Assembly: GCA_022414725.1 (NCBI GenBank)
Contig: CM039466.1
Span: 17,756,817-17,820,816, forward strand
Length of the DNA: 64,000 bases
Source of the DNA: Microglena sp. YARC
Taxonomy: Eukaryota; Chlorophyta; Chlorophyceae; Chlamydomonadales; Chlamydomonadaceae
Direction: 5' to 3'
Of this stretch, positions 44,456 through 54,360 are shown one piece after another. The stretch's first letter is position 1. Each line of letters begins with the position of its first letter. Position numbers and translations under genes: made by a program. The notes below the pieces were generated by a model. The model searched no databases. It was not told the origin of the DNA and was given only the letters and a program-made list of their open reading frames with translations.

Positions 44456-44925
44456 ACACCCCCTTGCGTGTCTGTGTGAGAAGGTCATTCGAGCTTTCCA
44501 GCAGCAATACCCGCCTACCACTCACCCCACCAACACTCCTCCTGGGTTCAAAGCTATGGCCCTGACCACCACGATGAGTTGGTTGATGAGGAGATTCGCG
44601 CGTTCCAGCAGCAGCACCCACCTACCGCCCACCCCACCAACACTTGTCCTCCTGGTTTCCATGCTTTTACGGGCCAGTGGCCCTGACCAACCCCATGTGT
44701 GTGTAGGCTGAGGAGAAGATTCGTGCTTTCCAGCAGCAATACCCGCCCACCACTCACCCCACCAACACTCCTCCTCCTGGGTTCGAGGCTTTGGCCCTGG
44801 CCACCCCCATGTGTTGACTGAGGAGGAGATTCGTGCTTTCCAGCAGCAACACCCGCCTACCACCCACCCCACCAACACTTGTCCTCCTGGGTTTGAGGCG
44901 TACAGAGATCAGTGGCCCTGACCAC
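44456..44925 (+). repeat. Copies of the exon-4 3' end downstream of the gene
   Basis: Four units of about 110 bp repeat GAGATTCG(C/T)GC(G/T)TTCCAGCAGCA through TGTCCTCCTGG(G/T)TT to CAGTGGCCCTGACCA, several in frame to the stop. They lie 3' of the real stop codon. Confidence 0.88.
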
Positions 44926-45049
44926 CCCCATGTGTGTGTGAGGGGGGTCTAGAGTTTATGTGTGTGCGTGCGCGTTTGTTTGTGTGCATATGTGTGTTTG
45001 ACAGGTAGCCTAAACAGACTTTCCCAAGCTCGAATGAATCAGATTAAGC

Positions 45050-45118
45050 CCTCGAGGTCGCTGGTTTGTGTCTGGAGACCCACATCCTGGGGTGAAAGTC
45101 CTTTCACAACTTTAAAAC
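45050..45118 (+). mobile_element. SINE-like element, copy 3
   Basis: GTCGCTGGTTTGTGTCTGGA, then the GTGAAAGTCCTTTCAC hairpin and ACTTTAAAACAAAAA. The 5' part seen at 7462 and 61345 is missing, typical of a truncated retroposon. Confidence 0.65.
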
Positions 45119-45296
45119 AAAAATGTGTGGTATCTGGAGGTACCCCCATGAGGCTGTGACAGCTATGTACCGTAGGCGCATGATGTAATGGCGGAAAATA
45201 GAGATGGCGGAAGGCACCCAAAAGGGGTTATAAATCAGTGCTGCGCATAAAGGTCGGCGGTGGGGGGCTCAACAAATTTGCTCAGGTTACCAATAG

Positions 45297-46055
45297 CGGA
45301 ATCCTTTTTACATTTTTTCAATTCAAACCAATGATGAGAATGGCTTGATTCCCTTTACATCTGCCTTACATAAGCAGGATCAGATTCGTTCTATAGCACA
45401 GTTTAGAATGGGTTCCCATTGGCTGAACACAGAAAGAATGAGGGTGGTGGATAGAGCACACATCCCTCGTTCAATGAGACACTGTCAAATGTGTGGGTTC
45501 CAAAAACCTGAGGATGAAATGCATATGTTTGAGTGCCCTTTTTATAATGATATTCGCCTCCGCTACCAGAAGCTGTTTACAGATATTTATAGGCATGTCC
45601 ATGAGGATACCGACTTAACCGTATGGAATGTGGAATTCTGCGATTCCACATTCAGAACCTTTATGAATGGAAATGGCACTAAGACTTTCTGGAGCAACCT
45701 AGCCGACTATCTTTCTACTTGTAGAAGAGCAAGACAGGAAGCCCTGGACTGCTTAGTGGCACCGAAATTTATTATCCCTTTTTTCTTTTTCTTTTCTTCT
45801 TGTGACTTCTCATTTGTTAGCTTCTTACCTCCGTCACTGTAAGTGGTTGAGATCTGGGTCCGGCTCTAGGGGGTTTAATACCTACGCCACCAAAACGGTG
45901 GTTGGGAGCTTGGTTTGTTTGTCCTCGACACACCCCTGATGTAATGGGTTTTTTTGCTTTGTGGGTGCTTTTTCTTTTTGTTTAAAGCACAGAGTCTCAT
46001 ACACCCTCGCGGTGTCAAGTAGACTTTAACATGTAATGTAAATGTAAATGTAAAC
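45297..46055 (+). mobile_element. 5'-truncated LINE: RT C-terminal end and 3' tail
   Basis: The frame open from 45297 to 45842 reads RMGSHWLNTERMR then CQMCGFQKPEDEMHMFECPF and YNDIRLRYQKLF. The CxxC...HxxxxC knuckle with a following NDIR is the usual C-terminus of a non-LTR retrotransposon ORF2. The 3' region runs to a tail of ATGTAA/TGTAAA repeats (46031-46055). The reverse transcriptase core and endonuclease are missing because of 5' truncation. Confidence 0.75.
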
Positions 46056-46106
46056 CAGATTTGAAGTAGAAGCATCAATAATATCTTTGGTATGTAAAGA
46101 AGCTTT

Positions 46107-46262
46107 TTTTGGCGGAGCCCCCCCTTCTGGGGGTCGGGAACCCCCAGGTTCACCGTGTTGTCCGTCTGAAACGCGAAACACAAAACAAGTAATCCTGGCC
46201 CTAACTGTCTTGTAAACCCTGGCTTCGGTCTGTTAGCCACCTGTCGCTCCGATATCCAACAC
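46107..46262 (-). repeat. Diverged dispersed repeat family B copy
   Basis: TTTTGGCGGAGCCCCCC followed by GTTGTCCGTCTGAAACG, GGCTTCGGTCTGTTAG and CACTCTCCGCT follows family B in reverse orientation. Confidence 0.5.
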
Positions 46263-46458
46263 TCTCCGCTAATTTCCCGCGAGAACTACAGTGACTATAG
46301 CTAGATCCAACTTACGCTGTGGTGTCCTTAATTTCACGTCTTGTGAGTGACTGCATTACACGGTACACATGACATTCGATGTAACAATTTAAATTTAAAA
46401 TTCCCGCGAGGACTTGTTTATGACTCACGTGGGCAGCTTTAATTTGGCGTCGTGTTAT

Positions 46459-46710
46459 GACTGCAAAATATCGGATTGGATTGTTACATGTTTTTCAAGA
46501 CTGCAAAATATCGGATTGGATTGTTACATGTTTTTCGAGACTGCAAAATATCGGATTGGATTGTTACATGTTTTTCAAGACTGCAAAATATCGGATTGGA
46601 TTGTTACATGTTTTTCAAGACTGCAAAATATCGGATTGGATTGTTACATGTTTTTCAAGACTGCAAAATATAGGATTGGATTGTTACATGTTTTTCAAGA
46701 CTGCAAAATG
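46459..46710. repeat. 40-bp tandem repeat, six units
   Basis: Near-identical units of GACTGCAAAATATCGGATTG GATTGTTACATGTTTTTCAA. All three plus-strand frames stay open across it because 40 is not a multiple of 3 and no stop word occurs; it is not a gene. Confidence 0.93.
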
Positions 46711-46734
46711 CTGTAAATAAAGTAGGATGTGGTC

Positions 46735-46921
46735 CAGGGTAATTCAAAGCGCGCGCTTTTGGGCGCTGACTTTTCGACCCCCTCTGCGCTTTAATCGCAG
46801 TTTTTTGCAACTCCCTATGGGCGCAGCAAGCAATTTTTGCGCTTTTTGCACTACAAAGCGCAGTTTTTTTGTCTTCAAGTGCGCTAAAGCGCTGGCCAAT
46901 TTGGCTATTTGAAGTACCCTG
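46735..46921. mobile_element. hAT-type MITE with perfect 8-bp target duplication
   Basis: Termini CAGGGTAATTCAAA and TTTGAAGTACCCTG; atgtggtc at 46727-46734 and again at 46922-46929. The interior is GCGC/TTTTGCGC-rich and non-coding. Confidence 0.92.
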
Positions 46922-46959
46922 ATGTGGTCTCTCCCGCGCCTCCTCCCAGTTCGATTTGG

Positions 46960-47180
46960 TCACAGGGTGTATGTATGTTACAGTCCAGGTCTAGGCCGAA
47001 TAGGCCAAAGGGACTTGCCCAACCGTGATAGGAAGGGCTTAAAAAGAAAAAGCACTGACGAACTGAACCCCAAACAATCGTTATACCGACGGGGGCCCTT
47101 AGTTCGTGCTACAGTGACCATCTAGTTCTACAATAGAATTAAATCATCATCCCATCTAGGATGATCACTTAATTGCTATG
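46960..47180 (+). repeat. Inverted-repeat partner, left
   Basis: The stretch from GTATGTTACAGTCCAGG through AACTGAACCCCAAACAATCG to ATCATCCCATCTAGGATGAT matches the complement of 48930-49145 with moderate divergence. A further partial match to its first part is at 48665-48715 (-). Confidence 0.75.
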
Positions 47181-47264
47181 CTTTGGCTCTTCTAGTCTTT
47201 TGCACTTGCAGCGGGGATGTATGGGTCCCAAATCTGGATCCCAAGCCACAATAAATAGTAGGGG

Positions 47265-47335
47265 GCCCTGGCGGGTCCCCTGGAGGTCGGCCCCGGGGGT
47301 GGGGTAATGTTCGTCAAGCAGCAGTGGCAGCAATC
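47265..47335 (+). repeat. Short dispersed repeat shared with 7830-7905
   Basis: See the entry at 7830: same order of GGCGGGT, CCTGGAGGTCG, GTAATGTTCG and CAAGCAGCAGTGGCAGC. Confidence 0.55.
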
Positions 47336-47344
47336 CCAAGCCAC

Positions 47345-47892
47345 AATAAACAACTTATGATATTGAAGGTACTACCGGTAGTCGCTCAATTTACGACGAG
47401 TCGCAAAACAAAGTGAAACGCTCTGTCCTTTTTCAGTTGCAGTTGTTTGCACTGTAGACTCAATGGAGTGAAGATAAGATTTAATCGCAACAGAGCGATA
47501 TATAAGGAAGATCTAAAGCGTGCTTCATAGTACTGCATAGTGGCGTGCGGGCCATAGCTAGCCAGAACGCCTGGCGACAGACAACACGGGACCTGGAGGG
47601 AACAGGGACCGGTGTGTACTTTGCCTACTCAGGTGCCGACAGCAGGTGCCAACAGCCTGGACGCCTGGCGGCAGACAACACGGGACCGGTGTGTTCTTTC
47701 CTACTCATGTGCCGACATATAAGTCGGACAATAACATCCTTCAATTAATTGCTATGAAAGAAGCGGGCCAGATGCACAACTACTATTGAAATTGAAATTG
47801 TTACATCCGTGTAATACAGTTACTCACAGGGCGTGAAGTTAAGGACACCATAGCGTAAGCCAGAGCTAGCTATAGTCACACAACTACTACTT

Positions 47893-47930
<38 letters not shown>

Positions 47931-48375
47931 GTCTTAAATTTGTGGTTAAATTCTGGTACGCTTTTGTGAAGTATTGTGAGGGCGACTCTGGAATAATGAG
48001 GAGAGTCGTTTATGCTGCCAAGGCTGTTGGAGCGAGGAGGTATCTGATGTTCCAAAGCTTTTGTACTCCTTAGAAGATTCTCATTTTACTGACAGCGTTC
48101 ATCAAATTTGCTAGCTGGAGCTATGTAAACACGTCCAAGTTCAAGAATAAATGATAACGCCTGGTGGGGCTTGGTGTTAAGGGAGCCCTGTATTATGACG
48201 GTAGAGAACGGGCTGCTACTTAAGCTGGACTGTGCTACCATGCATGGCTGTTGGCAGCGCACCCGTGGGGATTCGAACCCAGCACCTTCTTCAGTCCAGC
48301 GAAATGATCAACAAGTTCAAGAAGATTCCCAAGATCTCTCTGTCCCAACCTCTAGGGTTGTAGCCTTGAAACCTG
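47345..48375. other. Intergenic stretch
   Basis: No gene is seen. CTGGCG(A/G)CAGACAACACGGG occurs twice (about 47570 and 47666). A CTA microsatellite lies at 47886-47930. CAAGTTC-family fragments are at about 48104-48150. A T-arm-like string GGATTCGAACC at 48269 lacks a cloverleaf. Confidence 0.45.
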
Positions 48376-48378
48376 AAC

Positions 48379-48557
48379 CAGGGTACTACATGACGTGTGC
48401 TATTACGCACAAGGTTTTTGAGCCCTACTGCGCGATTGACACACATTTAAAAACCCCTTTGGGCGCAGCACGCAGATTTCCGTTTTTAGTTGAGTCAACC
48501 CAAAAGGAGGCAGTTGCGTAAAAAGCGCAACTGAAAATGATAAAATGTAGTACCCTG
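48379..48557. mobile_element. hAT-type MITE with perfect 8-bp target duplication
   Basis: Termini CAGGGTACTACAT and ATGTAGTACCCTG; acctgaac at 48371-48378 and 48558-48565. It belongs to the same subfamily as 46735-46921 (shared GGGCGCAGCA and AAAGCGCA-type interior). Confidence 0.92.
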
Positions 48558-48807
48558 ACCTGAACTAGTTTACCGGAACAAGGTGGAGACGGTCATATTC
48601 TCAAATCAGATTTTCTTTCACCACAACGTAAAGTCAGGATAATCAAATACTAGAGCGGGAAATGCTTTATATCCATTGGCCTATTTGGCTTACCCCTGGA
48701 CTGTATCATACAAACCCTAAACATACATACATACATAATTGCTGGCTGAAGCTACGTAACCAAGTTCAAGTTCAAGTAACATACATACATATCAGGCGGT
48801 AAAAAAG

Positions 48808-48935
48808 TAATTTGATCGCGCTTACATTTTCCTGGTAATAATGCTTTTTACTGCCGAAGACGGTGAGCAGCCAAATTGCTGGCTGAAGCTATGTCACCAA
48901 GTTCAAGTTCAAGTTTATTTCAGACGATAAGAATC
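48808..48935 (+). repeat. CAAGTTC-tailed retroposon copy
   Basis: TTACATTTTCCTGGTAATAA, GCAGCCAAATTGCTGGCTGA and CAAGTTCAAGTTCAAGT, closely matching 16322-16440. Shorter pieces lie at 48738-48780 and 50858-50935. Confidence 0.6.
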
Positions 48936-49145
48936 GCACAATCAAATTATCATCCCATGGGGGATGACGATTAAATTATAAGTGTATCATTAAATCATCA
49001 CTACAGCACAAACTCAGCCCCCCCTTTGGTAAAACGATTGTTTGGGGTTCAGTTACTCGTCGCTTTTTCTTTTTAGCCCTTCCTGTGACGGTTGGACAAG
49101 TCCCTTCAGCCTATTTGGCCTACCCTTGGACTGTAACATACACAC
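48930..49145 (-). repeat. Inverted-repeat partner, right
   Basis: This is the complement of 46960-47180 and includes GATTGTTTGGGGTTCAGTT and CAAGTCCCTTCAGCCTATTT GGCCTAC. The 1.75 kb between partners contains the hAT element at 48379. Confidence 0.75.
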
Positions 49146-49271
49146 AAGCTGGTGGAAGAAAGAATGTTACGTACGGCAGCTTGGCATCCACATTGATGAT
49201 ATCAACCCCCCTCACAACTCCCCCAAATCATGTGTCCTAACCCACCACCACACACACACAAACTCCCCCAG

Positions 49272-49517
49272 GTGGGCTGAGGTTAAGGACCACCTAGGCC
49301 CAGTGTGGAGCATGATGCTGCGCTGCCTAGATGACATCAAACCCAGCTTGGCATCCCCGGGTTGGAATATGGCAATGCAATGTGCTGCATTGCTTAATTG
49401 CTTGCACCCTAGGAAGCCCCCCTCGGATGTGGAGTGGGCTTGTCTTGGGTCAACTATCGCCTGTCTATGGCAGTACAATGTATTGTACCACTCCGTTGCC
49501 ATTCCGTGTATAAGAAA
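49272..49517 (+). CDS. Orphan coding exon of an unrecognised gene
   Basis: Acceptor CCCCCAG|GTGGGC; donor AGAAA|GTAAGG. Between them one frame is open (82 residues): WAEVKDHLGPVWSMMLRCLD, then SLASPGWNMAMQCAALLNCL, HPRKPPSDVEWACLGSTIAC and LWQYNVLYHSVAIP. The amphipathic helices look like an alpha-solenoid fragment, and the composition is unlike the repeats around it. The frame is open upstream of the acceptor as well (from 49042). No partner exons were found nearby. It may be a displaced exon of another gene or part of a gene whose other exons I could not see. Confidence 0.4.
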
Positions 49518-49545
49518 GTAAGGATTTCATGGTGGTGGGTTGTGA

Positions 49546-50022
49546 CAGGCTGTCAGGGACTGGAATTGGAGGTGACAGGCTGTCAGGGGCTGGAATTGGA
49601 GGTGACACGCTGTCAGGGGCTGGAATTGGAGGTGACAGGCTGTCAGGGACTGGAATTGGTTGTGACACGCTGTCAGGGGCTGGAATTGGAGGTGACAGGC
49701 TGTCAGGGGCTGGAATTGGAGGTGACAGGCTGTCAGGGGCTGGAATTGGAGGTGACAGGCTGTCAGGGGCTGGAATTGGAGGTGACAGGCTGTGAGGGGC
49801 TGGAATTGGAGGTGACAGGCTGTGAGGGGCTGGAATTGGAGGTGATAGGCTGTGAGGGGCTGAAATTGGAGGTGACAGGCTGTCAGGGGCTGGAATTGGA
49901 GGTGACAGGCTGTCAGGGGCTGGAATTGGAGGTGACAGGATGTCAGGGGCTGGAATCGGAGGTGGTAGGCTGTGAGGGGCTGAAATTGGAGGTGACAGGC
50001 TGACAGGGGCTGGAATCGGAGC
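49546..50022. repeat. 30-bp minisatellite, about 16 units
   Basis: The unit is GGAGGTGACAGGCTGTCAGG GGCTGGAATT. Because 30 is divisible by 3 and the unit has no stops in several frames, 10-residue repeats read open on both strands (GDRLSGAGIG; QFQPLTACHL). It starts within 30 bp of the donor of the orphan exon, and GTGACAGGCTGTC is palindromic. Confidence 0.93.
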
Positions 50023-50079
50023 ATCTGCGATCTTCGTGGATGGCTTTGATGAGATGACCTGGACACTTCTTTATAGTAA

Positions 50080-50247
50080 CTAGCATTGAGCCCGTCGTAC
50101 CGACAGTGACCCCGTGGCCACCTGGGCGACAGGTCAGCAAGATATCGAGATCCGATCCGGCGACAGCTCAGAAAAGCCCTAAGGAAAGTGGCTAAACACG
50201 CGCCAGACACGCGCTAAACCCTCGACAGAGCGCTATTATATATAAGA
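50080..50247 (-). mobile_element. Miniature Helitron, copy 2
   Basis: On the minus strand: A|TCTTATATATAATAGCGCTC at the 5' end; at the 3' end the hairpin region GTCGGTACGACGGG, eight bases, then CTAG|T. The insertion between A and T fits Helitrons. It is the same family as 42258-42418. Confidence 0.78.
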
Positions 50248-50374
50248 TTCAGCTTGGCTTGGCTTGGCTCTTGGGCAAGGGTGGAGAATTCATATCTTTC
50301 CAGGAATGAGTGACCAGAGAGTGCAACCAGTCTCCAGTAGACAACTGTAGTTACTGTGAGGAGGAGGGGGATTA

Positions 50375-50749
50375 TAGCCGTTCAGCAGATGATTTGGATT
50401 TGGGTCTTGTAGTTCGCAGTCCTCCACTTTTTGGCGGAGCCCCCATGTTAACCCATTTGTCCGTCTGACCGAAAAAAATCTTGAAGCCTGACACGTCATC
50501 CAACAGTCGCGTAACTAACTCGCTTCGGTCAGCTCCATCGTTGCCACCTTTCGTTCCATCACACTCTGCCATTTTTCCGTGTCGCTTGCGACGCTGCATA
50601 GGACTTGCTCAGGCAAAAATTCCGAAAATTCTCTGACTTCTCGACTCTCAGGCCAAAATGTCATTATTCTCAGGCAAAATTCTCAAGTTCGAGGTGCGAA
50701 CTACGAAATGTTTTGAAAACCCAAATCCAAATCATCCGCTGAATGGCTA
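50375..50749. mobile_element. TIR element with a nested family B copy
   Basis: Left TAGCCGTTCAGCAGATGATT TGGATTTGGGTCTTGTAGTT CGCA is inverted at the right end (GCGAACTACGAAATG... CCAAATCATCCGCTGAATGG CTA). Flanking TA/TATA fits a TA target. Family B (50427-50605, reverse) sits inside, and the 42057-42243 element is its short relative. Confidence 0.78.
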
Positions 50750-51124
50750 TAAACTGTATAATCTGTTAAGTGTGCTCCCTGGTATCGCCCAGTGGGACTT
50801 GGATTTGTCTGGACAAGTCTTTAAACCGTATAATCCGCTTTGTGTGCCCCCTGGTTTCTGCGAAGAAGACGGCGAGCAGCCAAATTGCTGGCTGAAGCTA
50901 TGTAACCAAGTTCAAGTTCCAGAATCGCACAGTTGGACTTGGATTTGGAAGACGGTCAGCACCCCAGAGTTGGCTGAAAATCCATGTAACAATCCAATCC
51001 AATCCTCTAGGTGGTTGGCCCCAGTGCAAGCAAACGGGCTGGCCCCCTCAACCTCACGCCTTATAATAAGGTCTTCTATTTCTTTACCCGATCTTTGTCG
51101 AGATGAGCGAACTCTAGCCAACAG

Positions 51125-52015
51125 CTTGAACGGTGGTGGTCCGATGCCTGGGTGCAGGGGGAGACAAGTGATTCAAAAGATTACCTTTGAGATACAATTT
51201 GAGATATCATCATCATCATCATCATCATAATATATTGTATGCATATAAATAAGTACAAATATTGAACGGTGGTGGTCCGATGCCTGGGTGCAGGGGAAGA
51301 CAAGTGATTCAAAAGATTACCTTTGAGATACAATTTGAGATATCACCATCATCATCATCATAATAATATATTGTATACATATAAATAAGTACAAATATTG
51401 AACGGTGGTGGTCCGATGCCTGGGTGCAGGGGAAGACAAGTGATTCAAAAGATTACCTTTGAGATACAATTTGAGATATCATCATCATCATCGTCATCAT
51501 AATAATAATATATTGTATGCATATAAATAAGTACAAATATTGAACGGTGGTGGTCCGATGCCTGGGTGCAGGGGAAGACAAGTGATTCAAAAGATTACCT
51601 TTGAGATACGATTTGAGATATCATCATCATCATCATCATCATCATAATTATATATTGTATACATATAAATAAGTACAAATATTGAACGGTGGTGGTCCGA
51701 TGCCTGGGTGCAGGGGAAGACAAATGTATGAAAGTTTAAATTTGAATTATACATACACAATATAAATATTGAACGGTGGTGGTCCGATGCCTGTTTGCAG
51801 GTGAAGACACATGTTTGAAAGTTTAACTTTGGAGTAAATATACACAATATAAATATCGAATATAAAGTTTAACGCGCATATAAATATTGAATATAAAGTT
51901 TAACTTTGAATAAAATACACAGATACAAATATTGAATAGTGTTGGTCCGGTGCCTAGGTACAGGTAAAGACATTGTTTTGGAATTTTAACCTTCGAATAA
52001 ATATAAATAATGTGA
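51125..52015. repeat. About 145-bp tandem repeat, six to seven units
   Basis: Each unit has GAACGGTGGTGGTCCGATGC CTGGGTGCAGG, GATTCAAAAGATTACCTTTG, a variable ATC microsatellite and ATATAAATAAGTACAAATAT. Units decay toward the right; a last worn unit is at 53365-53450. The minus strand at 50912-51121 shows a short protein-like frame of unknown value. Confidence 0.85.
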
Positions 52016-52132
52016 CTCGAGGGGGGGGCAAGGAAAAAGATTTCGGACCGCATGTTCGATATGGATAGAGAACCGCGAGCAATAGTCGATACACAAAAGT
52101 CATGTCGATACACCCACGGGCGGCCCAGATAC

Positions 52133-52167
<35 letters not shown>

Positions 52168-53460
52168 GGGGGGGTCCGACAGTTTTCCCAATTTTATTTG
52201 TACCTCGTGTAACTCTCTTGCCAGTGCGAATTTTCGAGCGTGAGGTACACCAATAAGTACGTCTCGACGAGAGGAGTGCGAATCTGCATTCGTTAGTAAG
52301 TTACACGCAGGGTGTAATAGGTGGATCTCCTGGAAGGTACATCCAGGCTGGACGCCAGGCTGGACGTCACCCAGACCTTCGCGCCCAGCTTCGCACGAGC
52401 GGCAGTTGGCGGCGAAAAAGGCGCGCGCGCAACGCGTTTGGATGCGCGTTCTGAACTCTGGTCCCCTACGAGGTTCCTAAAGCAGTGGACCCCCCCCCCC
52501 CCCCCCCCCCCCTCCCCCCCCCCCACACACACACCCCAGACACACACACACACCACCCGAGCAGACCATCAGGCTCCAGAATACAAGTTGAGTCGATTAA
52601 GCCATGATAATGATGATAATTAAGTTAGATACGGTAGACAGATAAATAGCGCCTTCAGTCCTCAACATACCTTAGTGATCTCCTCCAAGGGTGCGGACGA
52701 CTGCGGAGCGCTCAAGAAAGTTGTAAAAATACTGAAATCTAAATAACTTTGTCCAAACTCGATATTTGTATCTTTTGGTTGTATGGTTGGAAAGGCCTTG
52801 ACGAGATGATGCTCATGGACCCCCCTTTCACTATGTTATACTGTCTGGGTGTTCAGATTTGAGGTCTCAAAGGGGGGGAGGGGGGGGGGGGGGGGGGGGG
52901 GGGGTCCAGGGGTCAATATAACAACTTCCGAACATGCGGTCTGCCAACTTTATTCTTGCCCCCCCCTCGATGTGACTTAAATATACATATATAATTGTTA
53001 CATTCGAATAAATATAAGAATATAATTGCAACCTTCGAAAAAATGAAACTTAAAAACAAATTAACCTTCGAATAAATTTAAAGAATTTGCTTCATTATAC
53101 CCATGATGCTTTAATAATAAAGTTATGTCCTTATCATGCTTTAATATTCAACCTTGAAATAAATGTAAATAATAAACCCATAAACAGCCATGAAGCTGAA
53201 TTAAACTGAAGCTGAATTATGAATTAAATATGAATAAAATACGAATTAATTAAATCTGAATTAAACTGAAACTGAAGCTGAATTAAATATTATACCCATG
53301 AACAGCCATGCATTTTGAGTCTGAATTAAACTGTTAAAAAATATTAAAAACGTAAATATTGAACACGGTGGTGGTGGTGGTCAATGGTGGTGGTCTGATG
53401 CCTGGGTATAGACAAAGACAGATATTTGGAAGTTGAACCTTGTAGTATATATAGGCCCCC
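52016..53460. other. AT-rich intergenic stretch with G- and C-runs
   Basis: No gene is seen. G-rich runs lie at about 52135-52175 and 52877-52904 and a C-run at about 52491-52525. AACCTTCGAATAAAT-type remnants of the 145-bp array occur at 51990-53090, and TGAATTAAACTGAA-type repeats at 53190-53330. 52320-52480 is unique GC-rich sequence without a supported frame. Confidence 0.45.
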
Positions 53461-53462
53461 CC

Positions 53463-54135
53463 CCTGTCTCACATCAATAGTTCCACCCTAGTCCTCAGTC
53501 GCCATCGCGCACGGAGCCTAATTATAATTGCTGCGGGAGATAGCGGCCTCACAAGCTTGGGGAGGAGGGGCGTGTGTGTGTGTGTGTGTGTATGTGTGTG
53601 TGTGTGTGTGTGTGTATGTGTGTGCCCGTGTGTGCCCGTGTGTGTGTGTGTGGTGGTGGTGGTGGTGGTGGGTAGGGCACAAAAACATACGAGCATAGGG
53701 TCTAACCAAAACTTCCTACCCTCCCCCCCCCCTTGCCCCACATCATTAGTTCCCTCCTAGTCCTCAGCAGCCATCGCACACCTAGCCCAATTATAATTGC
53801 TGGGGGAGATACTGTTCTCACAAGCTTGTGACGTGGGGAGTGTGTGTGTGTGGTGTGGTGGGTGGAGGGGGGGAGGAAGTTTTTGTTGAGGACATATCGG
53901 TCTCACATGCTGGGTGTGTGGGTGTGTGTGGGGGGGGGGGGCATGCTTGTGTGTGCGCATGTGTGGTGGGGGGGGTGGGGGTAGGGCAAATTACAAAAAA
54001 TGTCCGAGCGTAGGGTCTAACAAAAAACTCCTGACCCCCCCCTTGCCTCACCTCAGTAGTTTCCTCCTAATCTAAAGTTGCTCCCTGACACTGAGCCTAA
54101 ATCGTAATTCCTGGAGGAGATACTGGCCGCACAAG
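53463..54135 (-). repeat. Three worn copies of the terminal exon of the membrane-protein gene
   Basis: Units at about 53463-53560, 53705-53830 and 54030-54130 repeat the exon end at 54268 (on the plus strand CCTCACATCAATAGTTCC-like, then CTCACAAGCTTG), each followed by a TG microsatellite. Stops and frameshifts make them non-coding. Confidence 0.78.
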
Positions 54136-54158
54136 CTTGGTGTGTGTGTGTGTGCGTA

Positions 54159-54231
<73 letters not shown>

Positions 54232-54240
54232 GGGGGGGGC
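54136..54240. repeat. TG microsatellite
   Basis: A nearly pure TG run ends in a G-run just 3' (on the minus strand) of the terminal exon. Confidence 0.9.
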
Positions 54241-54267
54241 AAAAAAACTACCCCCCCACCCCATGCC

Positions 54268-54360
54268 TCACATCAATAGTTCCTTCCTAATCTTAAGTCG
54301 CTCTCGTACACTGAGACGCACGCTCTCTTCAAAGCAGCGGTAAGAGTTCTGGTAGCACAC
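54268..54360 (-). CDS. Membrane-protein gene, terminal exon
   Basis: Acceptor CTACAG|GTGTGC at 54360; stop TGA at 54270-54268. It encodes VCYQNSYRCFEESVRLSVRE RLKIRKELLM, phase 0 with the previous exon. Confidence 0.68.
   Translation of the reverse strand: MCYQNSYRCFEESVRLSVRERLKIRKELLM

Noticed and set aside
46414..46720. Repeated 40-residue frames (LLHVFQDCKISDW...)
   Set aside because: It is a 40-bp tandem repeat open in all three forward frames, with no start context or splice support.
48240..48300. Possible tRNA (GGATTCGAACC with CAGCAC)
   Set aside because: Only a T-arm-like string on the minus strand; no matching acceptor, D-arm or anticodon arm within 75 bases. A tRNA-derived SINE remnant is more likely.
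49434..50210. CRISPR-like or coding interpretation of the 30-bp array
   Set aside because: The repeats are directly adjacent without unique spacers, in a eukaryotic context, so it is a minisatellite. The frames are open by divisibility only.
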